The notes under the pieces: generated by a model
Database searches by the model: none
What the model was told of the DNA's origin: nothing
The model's input: the letters and a program-made list of their open reading frames with translations, nothing else
Source of the DNA: Pleurostoma richardsiae
Taxonomy: Eukaryota; Ascomycota; Sordariomycetes; Calosphaeriales; Pleurostomataceae
Length of the DNA: 64,000 bases
NCBI GenBank assembly: GCA_030052745.1
Contig: JANBVO010000051.1
Coordinates: 1 to 64,000, forward strand
Reading direction: 5' to 3'
Shown here: positions 11,631-20,543 of the stretch, one piece after another
Numbering within the stretch: the stretch's first letter is position 1
Layout of the letters: each line of letters starts with the position of its first letter
Made by a program: the position numbers and the translations under genes

Positions 11631-12260
11631 TATGTGAGCAACAGCTGGAAGGACTAGACCAGGGTGGAGATTCCATGAGGCGTATTTAGAAGTCCCCTCC
11701 TAGAGAGGATGTTCCATTAATTATCGAGTTTCCTGGATGACATTCCTCGTGCCAATGCCCAACGAAACTTTTCAGCACTCCGGGTCAAGTCAAAAGGCCG
11801 TTGGGTCGATTTCTCCTCCGGGCAGTACATCGCTAACGTTTTAGGATATAATCGGCTGATGGTTATGCAGAGCATTGGCAGGCAGACAACTAATCCCCGC
11901 ACTGACATTGCGGGGGATGCTATCCTAACCTCTCTGCTGTTGAGTTGGTTTGATTGCTGACACCCAGAACAGGTTGAAGGCGAACAGGTGGATGGATCAT
12001 TGAAAATTGAGCCTACAACTTTGGAGGCATTTAGATAAGTTGGCGAGAAACGAGATATGATTTTGTAACATTAGCCTTTAGCTATGTAGACATATACTTA
12101 TGATCTTGAGCAACTACTTTGCTGGTTTGCAAAAGATCTCCGGCAGCCAAATCGCCCCTTCTCTTTCAGGCCGAGCAAAGTCCTCGAGGAACCTTCTCTA
12201 CGGATAGTAATTCGTCTACGTATATTATAACTTCTAACGTCGATATTACTATATCCTTGC
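11631..12260. other. Intergenic; one small unrecognised ORF at 11717-11908 (-)
   Basis: This is the upstream region of the DUF5695 pseudogene and the downstream flank of the etherase-kinase gene. The minus ORF 11908-11717 (63 aa, ATG, hydrophobic start) has no family resemblance I can name and may be chance. Confidence 0.4.
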
Positions 12261-14327
12261 TTACTTTCTGGAACTTGCGCTGTGGCGACAGTCTTTGGCG
12301 AGAAATTTCGCTGCACATTCCGACGCATTATCGACCACCACGAGTTTCCTGAACAGTGGCATTTGCTCTCTAGTCCACTCGTTCATGACCAAGTCCCGGT
12401 AAGGTAGGAGCCTGAGTAGGGCACCCGACATTATGAGTGAGCACACGCGAGGATCCCGAATCCGCTTCCTGGCCAGTGGTTCGATAAGCTTTACGAGACC
12501 ACGTGCCGCGGATCTCAGGATCGCCAATGCCTGCAGGTCCGGGTCCGGGTCTCTGAACCCCAACTCCGTCACCACCTTTGCGAGGTCAGCGATGCACAGC
12601 TTGGGCTCTCTGCTTGAATGATGGAAGATGGTAGAGAGTAGATCCTGTTCCGTACAGCCGAGTCTATCGAGAACGGTCCGCTCCAAGTCGCTGAGCTGAT
12701 GACCTCCTTCATCCTGGCTTTGTTCCAGCCTCGTCAGTATCGCCTGTACAGCCATTCTGCCGATATCGAAAGCGCTGCCGTGATCGCCAATCAGATAGCC
12801 CCAGCCTCCTGCGCGGCCGACCTGCACCATCTCTCCATCAGGCGCTTTCCGGAACGCGGTAGCCACAGATCCCGTTCCGGCGATTATCGATATGCCATAC
12901 TCTACTGAGTCGTCTATACCAACGCACGCGCTAAGCAGCATGTCGTCACTTGTTAGGCGAAGACTCCCGTCATGCTCGGAAACGGAGAAGAGCTCTTCGA
13001 GCCGGCACAAGACGGCTTCTGGGTTATGCGCGTGGTGTAGGCCGGCTAGTGCTGCCCATACCTTGGTGAAGCGGGGAAGCCTGTCTGCACCGCGGAGGTA
13101 CCGAGGGTGCTCTTCGTACAGGATAGTTAATGCTCGGGTCGTTGCAGTGTTTATCTGTTGAATAAGGTCATCTGTCCTCACGCAATTGACGTTGCATGCT
13201 CCAGCGGCAGCTCGAGCAATGACCCCGGACCGTGTTGCGATGGAGGCGGTACAGTGAGTCCCGCCGCCGTCGATGGCAATGAAGAGATCTGTATCTTCCG
13301 AACGCAGCGGTTTCGCGGGTTCTGCTTGCTTCGAGAGGCGCTTGATATATTCCTGGAAGTTCCCGTTTACCAGATCCAGCATACACTTAGCACTATCGCA
13401 ATCGAAGCCTGACATAGCGACGGCGCAGGCGAGCTTGACACTACCGCCACAGCGCTGAATGTGAATATCGATGGCGGCATCGCTCTCGACGGTCCCGATC
13501 GCATTGATCACTTGCGGTGATAGGGCTCCATCCTCACCTAGGAGATACAGGGGGCCACTTCCACACACCTGTCGCACAATCCTTCTTCCACGCGTCCTTA
13601 ACTTGTTGTTCTTGATCCGAACATCGAGCATCAGGCAACCGTGAGTTTTTCCAAGCTTGATCATTAAGCAGGTGCTGATCATGTTCAGGATCTGCTTCGC
13701 GGCGCTGCCAGCCTTCAGCCTCGTACTTCCAGCAATGAACTCTGGGCCCACCAAGGCCGTGATGACATAGTTGAGCCCCAGTCGGCTGATATCTGAAGAC
13801 TGGTTGTTGGTGACTCCGGCCGTCAGGGCCTTCCCTTGTATTGCAGATTCGAGGGCTCCGAGAACGAAAGGGGTCCGTCCAGAGGCGGATATGCCGATGA
13901 CTGTGTCTTTGGAATGTACATCTAGGGCGACCAGGTTCGCGGCTCCGGCGGCCCTGGAATCCTCGGCTTCCTCTCTGGCCTGTATAAGTGCGCTGGGCCC
14001 GCCAGCCACGAGGGCTAGGAACTGGTTCGGGTCTGCCGAGAAGGTCGCTGGCAACTCGGAGCAGTCCATGAACGCCACCCGGCCGCTGTTACCCGCACCC
14101 ACGTAGATGAGTCTGCCTCCAGCGCGAATCCGCGGCACGAGCTCGTCAACCAGTGATGCAATCGTGGGCAAGCAGGACGCTATTGCGCCTGCAACCTTCG
14201 CCTCCTCGCGGAGGAACGCCCCGCATAGCTGCTCGGTGTCGAAGGAGTCGATACTGGTTGCTAGCAGCGAATCAGTGCCTTCAGTCTGCAGGCGGCCTAA
14301 AGCCTCGGTGTAGTTAGATGACGCCAT
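12261..14327 (-). CDS. Fused N-acetylmuramic acid 6-phosphate etherase (MurQ-like) / BadF-type amino-sugar kinase
   Basis: An intronless 688-aa protein. I start at the ATG at 14327; the frame opens slightly upstream but without an ATG. The N-terminal half (about residues 1-300) is a MurQ-type SIS domain: GRLIYVGAGNSGR sugar-phosphate loop, the conserved SELPATF glutamate (about residue 91) and the EEAEDS acidic pair (about 119-122). The C-terminal half (about 350-680) is an N-acetylglucosamine-kinase-like BadF/BcrA ATPase with IDGGGTHC, IAGTGSVA and GGWGYLIGDHGS. Together these would phosphorylate MurNAc and cleave the lactyl ether, giving GlcNAc-6-phosphate and D-lactate. The family is bacterial in origin; fungal copies are often named glucokinase regulator proteins. 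It has a signal-less, presumably cytosolic N-terminus. It is divergent from the transporter at 14763 over 435 bp. Confidence 0.85.
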   Translation of the reverse strand: MASSNYTEALGRLQTEGTDSLLATSIDSFDTEQLCGAFLREEAKVAGAIASCLPTIASLVDELVPRIRAGGRLIYVGAGNSGRVAFMDCSELPATFSADPNQFLALVAGGPSALIQAREEAEDSRAAGAANLVALDVHSKDTVIGISASGRTPFVLGALESAIQGKALTAGVTNNQSSDISRLGLNYVITALVGPEFIAGSTRLKAGSAAKQILNMISTCLMIKLGKTHGCLMLDVRIKNNKLRTRGRRIVRQVCGSGPLYLLGEDGALSPQVINAIGTVESDAAIDIHIQRCGGSVKLACAVAMSGFDCDSAKCMLDLVNGNFQEYIKRLSKQAEPAKPLRSEDTDLFIAIDGGGTHCTASIATRSGVIARAAAGACNVNCVRTDDLIQQINTATTRALTILYEEHPRYLRGADRLPRFTKVWAALAGLHHAHNPEAVLCRLEELFSVSEHDGSLRLTSDDMLLSACVGIDDSVEYGISIIAGTGSVATAFRKAPDGEMVQVGRAGGWGYLIGDHGSAFDIGRMAVQAILTRLEQSQDEGGHQLSDLERTVLDRLGCTEQDLLSTIFHHSSREPKLCIADLAKVVTELGFRDPDPDLQALAILRSAARGLVKLIEPLARKRIRDPRVCSLIMSGALLRLLPYRDLVMNEWTREQMPLFRKLVVVDNASECAAKFLAKDCRHSASSRK

Positions 14328-14762
14328 ATCACCCAATGTTTAGCGTCTACCATTCATTCATCCTTAATGGCTCAAATAGCCCCTGATACATAATATGCTG
14401 GACCATCAACCGTTTATGTAGATTCCCCTGAATGGCGTTATATGGGGCTGGGAAGGCTCAGAATGTCGACACCTGTGCAATTTACGGATCCCGTCCACCG
14501 AGGTTCCGGAAATCCAGGATGTCGGCCAGCAGGATTAGCGGATCTCGCTGCGCCGCGATCCGGGCTATCACGATAGTGCTATCAAAAAATCAGTCCTGCA
14601 GCGCCTGTAGGACATACTGTCTCGAATTATATATGTTTTGCGGCACGCCGTACCAAGGATCTGCTTAAGCCGGTGTCTTCTAGCCTAATTGTATTCATCC
14701 TCATACCAGGCAACAAAAACAAAAGAAAATAAAACACGCCTCCGGCTTCTCTAATTTATTCA
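14328..14762. promoter_or_regulatory. Divergent promoter of etherase-kinase and transporter
   Basis: 435 bp between two divergent start codons. It carries an everted CCG-N6-CGG at 14498-14509 inside CCGAGGTTCCGGAAAT (14498-14513), overlapping the palindrome TTCCGGAA (14504-14511). Everted CCG/CGG triplets are a known target format of Zn(II)2Cys6 regulators. A similar element lies in the promoter between the glycosidase and regulator genes. Confidence 0.45.
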
Positions 14763-16172
14763 ATGGCAGCCTCCGAGCAAGACGGCGATATCGCCCCGCG
14801 GCGTTCAGTCAACTTCTTCATCAAGGCAGTTCATGACCCATGGTTCCAGATCTCTCTGATCTCGTTTATTTCATTCTGCAACCCGGGCATGTACAACGCC
14901 CTTACTGGGATGGGTGGCTCCGGTCAAGTGAACGGCACAGTGGCAGCGAACTCGAACGTCGCTACCCATGCGGCCACTGCCGGTGCCGCGCTCTGCGTTG
15001 TGGGCGTGTTCTACAAGTACCTCGGGCCCCGACTATCACTTCTCATAGGAGGTTGGACCTATGCCCTGTACGCCGGCTCTCTGCTCAATTACAATCGGAC
15101 CGGAAACGGAGCTTTCGTTCTTGCTGCCGGAGCTCTTCTCGGCATTGGCGCTGCCTTCTTCTGGGTCGCCCAGGGCACCATCATGGTCACCTACACCACT
15201 GACAGCACACGTGGACGCGCCATTGGTCTCTTCTGGGTGGTTTTCAACCTCGGCGGTGCCATCGGATCGCTCGCCAGTTTTGGTCTCAACTTCCACTCGA
15301 AATCCGGCACTGTGACAGACTCCACATACGTTGCATACACCGTCATTATGCTGTTCGGCTGGATCCTATCACTATTCGTCTGCTCAACTGAGTCTCTGTC
15401 TAGCAAGTACGATGGCAGCCGGATTGATGAGGAGTCCAAATCCTTAACATGGGGCAACATCAAGTCCTCGGTCATCCAGACCATAATGATCATCTTCGAC
15501 TGGAGAATCATGTGTCTGTATCCCATGTTCTTCAATGCCAATGTCTTCTACTCGTACCAGCAGAACATTGTTAATGGTATGACCTTTAACTTGCGCACGC
15601 GCTCCCTCAATAGCGCTCTCTACTGGATAGCTCAGATGGTGGGCGGGCTCCTGATGGGCTTAATCCTCGACCTCGGCAACCTCGACCGGAAAACGCGTGC
15701 CAGGGTCGGGTGGGCCATCTTGACTGTCACCGGCATGGCTATCTGGGGCGGTGGCTACCAGTTTCAGGTCTGGGATGACCAGCGCCTGCAACAGGGCCTC
15801 AAGCAGGACATCGACTATACGGACAGCTCTATCTCGACTGGGCCAATCTTTTTGTACTTCTTCTACGGCGCATATGACTCCTTCTATCAGGCCTACTGCT
15901 ACTGGATCATCGGGGCTCAGTCACACAACCCCGTGGTCAACGCTGTGATCGTCGGTGCTTACTCTGCCCTCAAGCCCGCTGGCGGCGCCATGGCATGGAG
16001 GGTAAACGCGCAAAATGTCAATGCCATGACACAGTTCGCTATGAACTGGGGTATGACCATCGGTAGCCTGTTGGTGGCTGTTCCAAGCATATTGTCGCTC
16101 AAAGGAGCCACTTTCAGCAGTCAGGAGGCGATTGATGTAGACGACAAAACTGACGGACCAAGTAATGTGTAG
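14763..16172 (+). CDS. UNC-93-like major facilitator transporter
   Basis: 469 aa, intronless, ATG start. About eleven to twelve hydrophobic segments are visible, beginning near residue 30 (FQISLISFISFCNPGMYNAL). The early Gly-rich segment and the STRGRAIGLFW and SLNSALYWIAQ regions fit the fungal UNC-93/DUF895 group of MFS proteins, whose substrates are mostly unknown. A charged loop (about residues 215-235) separates the two halves. It is transcribed away from the etherase-kinase gene from a shared promoter, so uptake of an amino sugar or muropeptide is a reasonable guess but not shown by sequence. Confidence 0.8.
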   Translation: MAASEQDGDIAPRRSVNFFIKAVHDPWFQISLISFISFCNPGMYNALTGMGGSGQVNGTVAANSNVATHAATAGAALCVVGVFYKYLGPRLSLLIGGWTYALYAGSLLNYNRTGNGAFVLAAGALLGIGAAFFWVAQGTIMVTYTTDSTRGRAIGLFWVVFNLGGAIGSLASFGLNFHSKSGTVTDSTYVAYTVIMLFGWILSLFVCSTESLSSKYDGSRIDEESKSLTWGNIKSSVIQTIMIIFDWRIMCLYPMFFNANVFYSYQQNIVNGMTFNLRTRSLNSALYWIAQMVGGLLMGLILDLGNLDRKTRARVGWAILTVTGMAIWGGGYQFQVWDDQRLQQGLKQDIDYTDSSISTGPIFLYFFYGAYDSFYQAYCYWIIGAQSHNPVVNAVIVGAYSALKPAGGAMAWRVNAQNVNAMTQFAMNWGMTIGSLLVAVPSILSLKGATFSSQEAIDVDDKTDGPSNV

Positions 16173-16794
16173 ATGGGTTTTCGACTTCTCAAGACATCAA
16201 CAGCAGTATCCAAGAGAGTTGTCATCTGCCTGGGATATTTAATAGATCTGTCAATAGTTGTCCTCTGGGTAGATTACTACTTTCCCTTAGAAACACAGGC
16301 CGCTTCGCCGAGGTATCTTAACAAGTACATTCTCCACACCGTAAGACCTTTGTCAAAATTAGCCAGAATCTGACCCTACCATAATATTTCGACTTCTTCC
16401 AGGCCCAGACAAAGCTCTCTTATGCCAAAACCTCGCCAATAACCTTCAGGTAGCAAATAAAACTACCAAACGGAATATGGTAATATCTTCATCACGAAAT
16501 CGTAGCCAGGGTAGAGCTATGTGCGGTACTAAAGGAGGCTTGTTAGGCTACAGACGTTCTGGTGTTTTGAGAAATTTTAAGATAGACTGTTCGATTATTG
16601 ACTGAATTATAGATGGATGGGTTTCTCACTACCAAATCTTCACTACCGTCTCTAAACTCCAGGATATGAGTCAGGCCTAAGTTGATACCTCAGAAGGAGG
16701 ATCTAGGCGAGAAACATTTGGGAAAGGTACGTATAGATATCCAGTGCGGAATCTCGGGAACAAAGAATTCTATTCTTATCGTCCTCTTCCCTTC
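16173..16794. other. Intergenic between convergent genes
   Basis: AT-rich 3' flanks of the transporter (+) and glycosidase (-) genes. A 66-codon frame follows the transporter stop directly but looks like untranslated sequence. Nothing else seen. Confidence 0.6.
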
Positions 16795-17628
16795 TCACAG
16801 TCCAGTGAACAATTGGGCTCCAGAAACCTGCGGTCGACCATTGTAGATGCCGTATAGGTTCTTCAAAAACCCCCGAGTAGCATCCAGCCAGGGTTGTTGG
16901 CCGGCAGTGGCTTGACACGTCTCATCACAGACCTGGTGATTCTTTCCGCCCCAAATCACGAAACCATTGATATCCTTCTTCTGTGAGAGGATTGCCAACT
17001 CGCTCTTCCAGAGGTCCGCGGGGAAGAAGGAGTAATTGTTATGATACTGAGGCCAGGTGTAAGGGATGATAGGCAGGGTGCTGTCAATGGTTTTTATTTT
17101 TTGCACAACGGAATCTAAAGAGGCATTCCAGTCTGAAATGCTGCTGGTAAAGGTATAAGCAGATGGGAAGAAGGCGTGATGGCTGTGATTGGCGATCAGG
17201 CTTCGGTAGTGATCGTATAGTTCCGGTATTGTGTTTCCAGACAAGCCGTACCAGCCAATGATCTGGCCCTCCGGGAGCACATCTGCGGCCCATGTCTGGA
17301 GAGCGGAGAGGATCTCAAGATGGCGGTCTGCCGTAGACTCAGAAGTGAAGTAGAGATCTTCGCAGTCGAGCACCAAAGGGTAGCCAGGGTAGATGTTCCA
17401 CTGAAGCACAGTACTCCTCCATTCGTTGGCGGAAGGTAGTGCTCCTGCCTCAACCAAGGGCTTGCACACATAATTCGGAATCCAGTTGATGTTGGTGGTA
17501 CCGTAGCCAATCGACGTGTTGAGATACGCCGTGTTGTCGAAAACACGAAAATGTCGTTGACAGTCCAACGCCGCAGTGCAGAACTTGGCACTGAAGGCCG
17601 CGACAAGGAAAATTAATTTGACAAACAT
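16795..17628 (-). CDS. Secreted putative glycoside hydrolase (TIM-barrel-like, family not assigned)
   Basis: 277 aa from the ATG at 17628. The frame is open much further upstream, but this ATG alone gives a signal peptide (MFVKLIFLVAAFSAKFCTA, cleavage likely before ALDC). The mature part has strand-like hydrophobic runs spaced as in small TIM barrels, an acidic cluster LVLDCED (D88, E90, D91) that could be catalytic, W/Y-rich segments (IGWYGL, PYTWPQYH, GFVIWGG) and five N-glycosylation sequons. A D-x-E pair is shared by GH18 and GH56 enzymes, but I see no full signature of either, nor of GH25 lysozymes. Beside a MurNAc-consuming enzyme, a muramidase-like or hyaluronidase-like role is attractive but inferred. 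It is divergent from the regulator gene over 477 bp. Confidence 0.6.
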   Translation of the reverse strand: MFVKLIFLVAAFSAKFCTAALDCQRHFRVFDNTAYLNTSIGYGTTNINWIPNYVCKPLVEAGALPSANEWRSTVLQWNIYPGYPLVLDCEDLYFTSESTADRHLEILSALQTWAADVLPEGQIIGWYGLSGNTIPELYDHYRSLIANHSHHAFFPSAYTFTSSISDWNASLDSVVQKIKTIDSTLPIIPYTWPQYHNNYSFFPADLWKSELAILSQKKDINGFVIWGGKNHQVCDETCQATAGQQPWLDATRGFLKNLYGIYNGRPQVSGAQLFTGL

Positions 17629-18105
17629 CCCTGAGACAGGGCTTTGACCTTCAACAAGATAGTAGGAACGGGTTTTGATCCAGTTAACCCTGCGACACAC
17701 ACTCTTAGGAGAGACTGGTATCCCCAAGATGGCTGATGAAGACAGAGCACTACTAGATCGCTCCTTGCAACAGGAACAACGGCCGTGGTGATAGCTTGGT
17801 CTTATATCGCAGCATGTCGAGCTATCTACCTCCAAGGTGTGTCTCCTCTTAGTCCAAGTCAATGCCCTTATCGGCTCCCTATTAGACTGAACTACGACTA
17901 GCGCCACCGACATCCGCCGAAGACGCGGAATTCGGCTTCATTCCCTAGAAAAGAGACCGATAGCGGCAACTCTTCCTGTATTGCGTGCTCGGCTGTGAGT
18001 GCCCCGCACGCGGAGGCTGCTCGCGGCTACTCCAGCGCCCTGAGGGTTTTCCATGTCTCGCAAGCTGCATGGTAAATCGGGACAATCCCCTCCAACCTCC
18101 GGATC
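17629..18105. promoter_or_regulatory. Divergent promoter of glycosidase and regulator
   Basis: 477 bp between divergent starts. CCGAAGACGCGGAATT at 17917-17932 contains an everted CCG-N6-CGG and matches the element at 14498-14513 in 11 of 16 positions, with CCGA and CGGAA blocks in the same spacing. It lies about 175-190 bp from the regulator ATG, compatible with autoregulation. Confidence 0.45.
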
Positions 18106-20319
18106 ATGGAGGAGCAGCAAGTAGCTACCAGTTGTCTAGTATGCCGTAAACGCAAGGTGTGTCGAATGCTTCGTACGAAGCTCCGTAATGCCACTGGTAT
18201 CCAGTTAGTACCTAGGCCTGACCTCATCATGATGCAGATCAAATGCGACCGCACCTCGGGAGCTTGCAACAACTGTCGCAAGTTTGGGGCCGAATGCGCT
18301 TACTCAACGGATGCCGGAGCGGATGTCGTCCGTGGACCAGTGACTGCAACTGATTCCATCACACAGGCTGGTCTCAAGCGCAGGCGTATTCTTTACTCCT
18401 GCGCTGAATGCAAGCGGGCTAAGACCAAATGCTCTGGCGGCGAGGCATGCGAAAGATGCATCAAGAAGGCCCTCGCCTGCTTCTATCATAGTCCGGAACC
18501 GGGAGTGGTTAGAGAAGCACAGGTTGCCCCCGTGTCTTCTCATTTGGTGCCGACGTGGATCATGAGCACAAGTCTGCCTCCCGTCGACAAGATTCGAGCT
18601 CTTGTCGACATCTATTTCGCCAGGGTCCACACTGTCCGCTGCATGGGCTTCCTGCATATCCCGACATTCATGGAGCGTCTTAAGGACTCACGACAGCTAT
18701 ACTCTGAGGATTCTGGGCTGATTTTCATCGTGTGTGCCCTAGCTGCACCATTCTACACGGCAGACATCGCAGGCGGCAGGGGTGAAGAATCAGAGTTTGA
18801 ATCTCGCTTCTTTGATGCCGGCAAGGGCTGGGCAGCGAGCGCGATGCAGTGCGTGTTTTCGAATCTCGGCACACCTGGGGTCGAGTGTTTAATGACGGAA
18901 ATTTTACTCCACGAGTACTACCTTCGGTGTGGAGACTACGCGAAAGGGTTCCTCACCTCAGGTCTCGTTGCCAGACATATCCAGGTGCTTCAGCGCAATC
19001 TTGAATATGACTATGACGTCCTCTGCCGCAGGAGCAGGATCTCCTGGGTCATGAAAGAAAGCAGGAGACGACTCGTATGGTGCTGTTATCTCCTGGATGC
19101 ATTCATCGAGTGTGGCATCGACCAGCTGCGATTCGTCTCCCCGGATGACATTCAGCTGCAGCTACCATGCTCGGAGGACCTCTTCATGAGGAACAAACCT
19201 TGTATCACTGAGATACTGTGCAGGGGGGAACTTCTTCCCTTCGTGGACCCGCAATTGGGTATCTCTGCAGCTGATAATCTCGACCTGCGCGCATTTTACA
19301 TCAGGGCAATGTCAACCCGGTCGAAGGTTTTGAAATACGTGAAAAACCTTGACGGTGAAGTCCCGTGGGAAACGGACCAGGTCTCGCATTTCTCTCTTTT
19401 GGACCAGGAGCTACGTGATCTTGAGGACTCAATACCTGACGACTTCCGAGTGTCCACTGAGAACACGTACCTCTTCAAGACCTCTGGCCGTCTGAACCTA
19501 TACTTCGGACTACACATTCTTATCTCGCAGACGTTCAACGACTTGTACCGTATTGGTGTGTCGAATCTCGTATATCCCAACAACGCGACTCGCTGGATCC
19601 GGGAAAATGCGCCCACGGACTTTATCCGGCGTTGCCATCGCATGTGTGCCAGTAAGGCCGTCTACATTGCCTCTCTATTGGAGGAGCTCTGGAATTGCCA
19701 CAAGGCAAGCATCATTGATACGCCGTATGCGGTGCATACGCAAGTCTGCAGCAGTGTGCTGGTTACGACACTTGCGTCGTGGAAGGAGCCGGAGCCCCTG
19801 AACCCTCACATCTCTCATCGCCAGTACCGGAGACTCCTACAGAATAATGTCAACATCCTACAGTATCTCCGGACCTACATCAAGGCTGACCTGTATTACG
19901 AGTCTGTCAGCCAGGCACTGAGGCGATTTGACGAGTTGCACGAGGATGGCACCCTTGAATCGAAGAAGAATGCACCCACACGAGTAGGCCCGGACGAAGC
20001 AATACTGAATCCTCCGCAGTATTCTCTCGAGTATATCTTGAATCCCCTAGGGGTGTATCCCATGGCGCGAAAACAAGCGCGCGACCGGCACGATCCGCAG
20101 GCTAGTGCAACTGATCCACCGGCCACAGAGCCAAGTAACGCTGGCTATCTTCGTCCACCTACTTCGGGTGCTTCATCTGACGTGATAGTGAGTCCCGGTG
20201 ATAGCTCTCTCTTTTACATGTGGGATTGGGAGTCAGAGGTACAGAGCATGGACAACATGGGATATCCCACCTTTCTAGAGCCATTCCAAGGAGATGGTGA
20301 TGGGATTCTCAGGATGTGA
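18106..20319 (+). CDS. Transcription factor with two tandem Zn(II)2Cys6 clusters
   Basis: Exons 18106-18156 and 18238-20319, giving 710 aa. The 81-bp intron (18157-18237, GTGTGT...GCAG) is in frame and stop-free, so it can be mistaken for coding sequence. Removing it restores the first cluster as C-x2-C-x6-C-x6-C-x2-C-x6-C. A second cluster, C-x2-C-x6-C-x5-C-x2-C-x6-C, follows about 50 residues later (CAECKRAKTKC...). The middle region (about residues 150-500) resembles the fungal-specific transcription factor domain, with RRRLVWCCYLLD. It is nuclear by family. It lies beside the glycosidase gene from which it diverges, so it is the likely local regulator. Part of its coding sequence (19558-19735) recurs, decayed, at 38897-39010. 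Confidence 0.85.
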   Translation: MEEQQVATSCLVCRKRKVCRMLRTKLRNATGIQLVPRPDLIMMQIKCDRTSGACNNCRKFGAECAYSTDAGADVVRGPVTATDSITQAGLKRRRILYSCAECKRAKTKCSGGEACERCIKKALACFYHSPEPGVVREAQVAPVSSHLVPTWIMSTSLPPVDKIRALVDIYFARVHTVRCMGFLHIPTFMERLKDSRQLYSEDSGLIFIVCALAAPFYTADIAGGRGEESEFESRFFDAGKGWAASAMQCVFSNLGTPGVECLMTEILLHEYYLRCGDYAKGFLTSGLVARHIQVLQRNLEYDYDVLCRRSRISWVMKESRRRLVWCCYLLDAFIECGIDQLRFVSPDDIQLQLPCSEDLFMRNKPCITEILCRGELLPFVDPQLGISAADNLDLRAFYIRAMSTRSKVLKYVKNLDGEVPWETDQVSHFSLLDQELRDLEDSIPDDFRVSTENTYLFKTSGRLNLYFGLHILISQTFNDLYRIGVSNLVYPNNATRWIRENAPTDFIRRCHRMCASKAVYIASLLEELWNCHKASIIDTPYAVHTQVCSSVLVTTLASWKEPEPLNPHISHRQYRRLLQNNVNILQYLRTYIKADLYYESVSQALRRFDELHEDGTLESKKNAPTRVGPDEAILNPPQYSLEYILNPLGVYPMARKQARDRHDPQASATDPPATEPSNAGYLRPPTSGASSDVIVSPGDSSLFYMWDWESEVQSMDNMGYPTFLEPFQGDGDGILRM

Positions 20320-20543
20320 CCGCTATTTCAGAGTGAGTGGCTGTTGAAGCGGGAAGATGCATTTGCTCTCTTTATGAGCCTGCCTGTTGTGGTCCCAAGT
20401 ATAGACGTCATGGACTAACGGTAAACCCTTGGGACGGACAAGGCAATCACAGGGTCGCATGGCCGTATTTGACGTGCAAGCTAATAGCACACATGCTATC
20501 CGGGAGTGTATTGAGATAGTCCCGATATTGCACATTTCAAGAA
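20320..20543. other. Short 3' intergenic region
   Basis: Convergent 3' ends of the regulator gene (+) and the sulfotransferase pseudogene (-). Nothing recognisable. Confidence 0.5.

Noticed and set aside
16314-16327. 14-mer TATCTTAACAAGTA shared with 52575-52588, possible dispersed repeat
   Set aside because: The flanks are not convincingly alike, so a chance match of AT-rich sequence is more likely.
17629-17913. 95-residue N-terminal extension of the secreted glycosidase frame
   Set aside because: It lacks family-like sequence and would bury the signal peptide; the ATG at 17628 is better.
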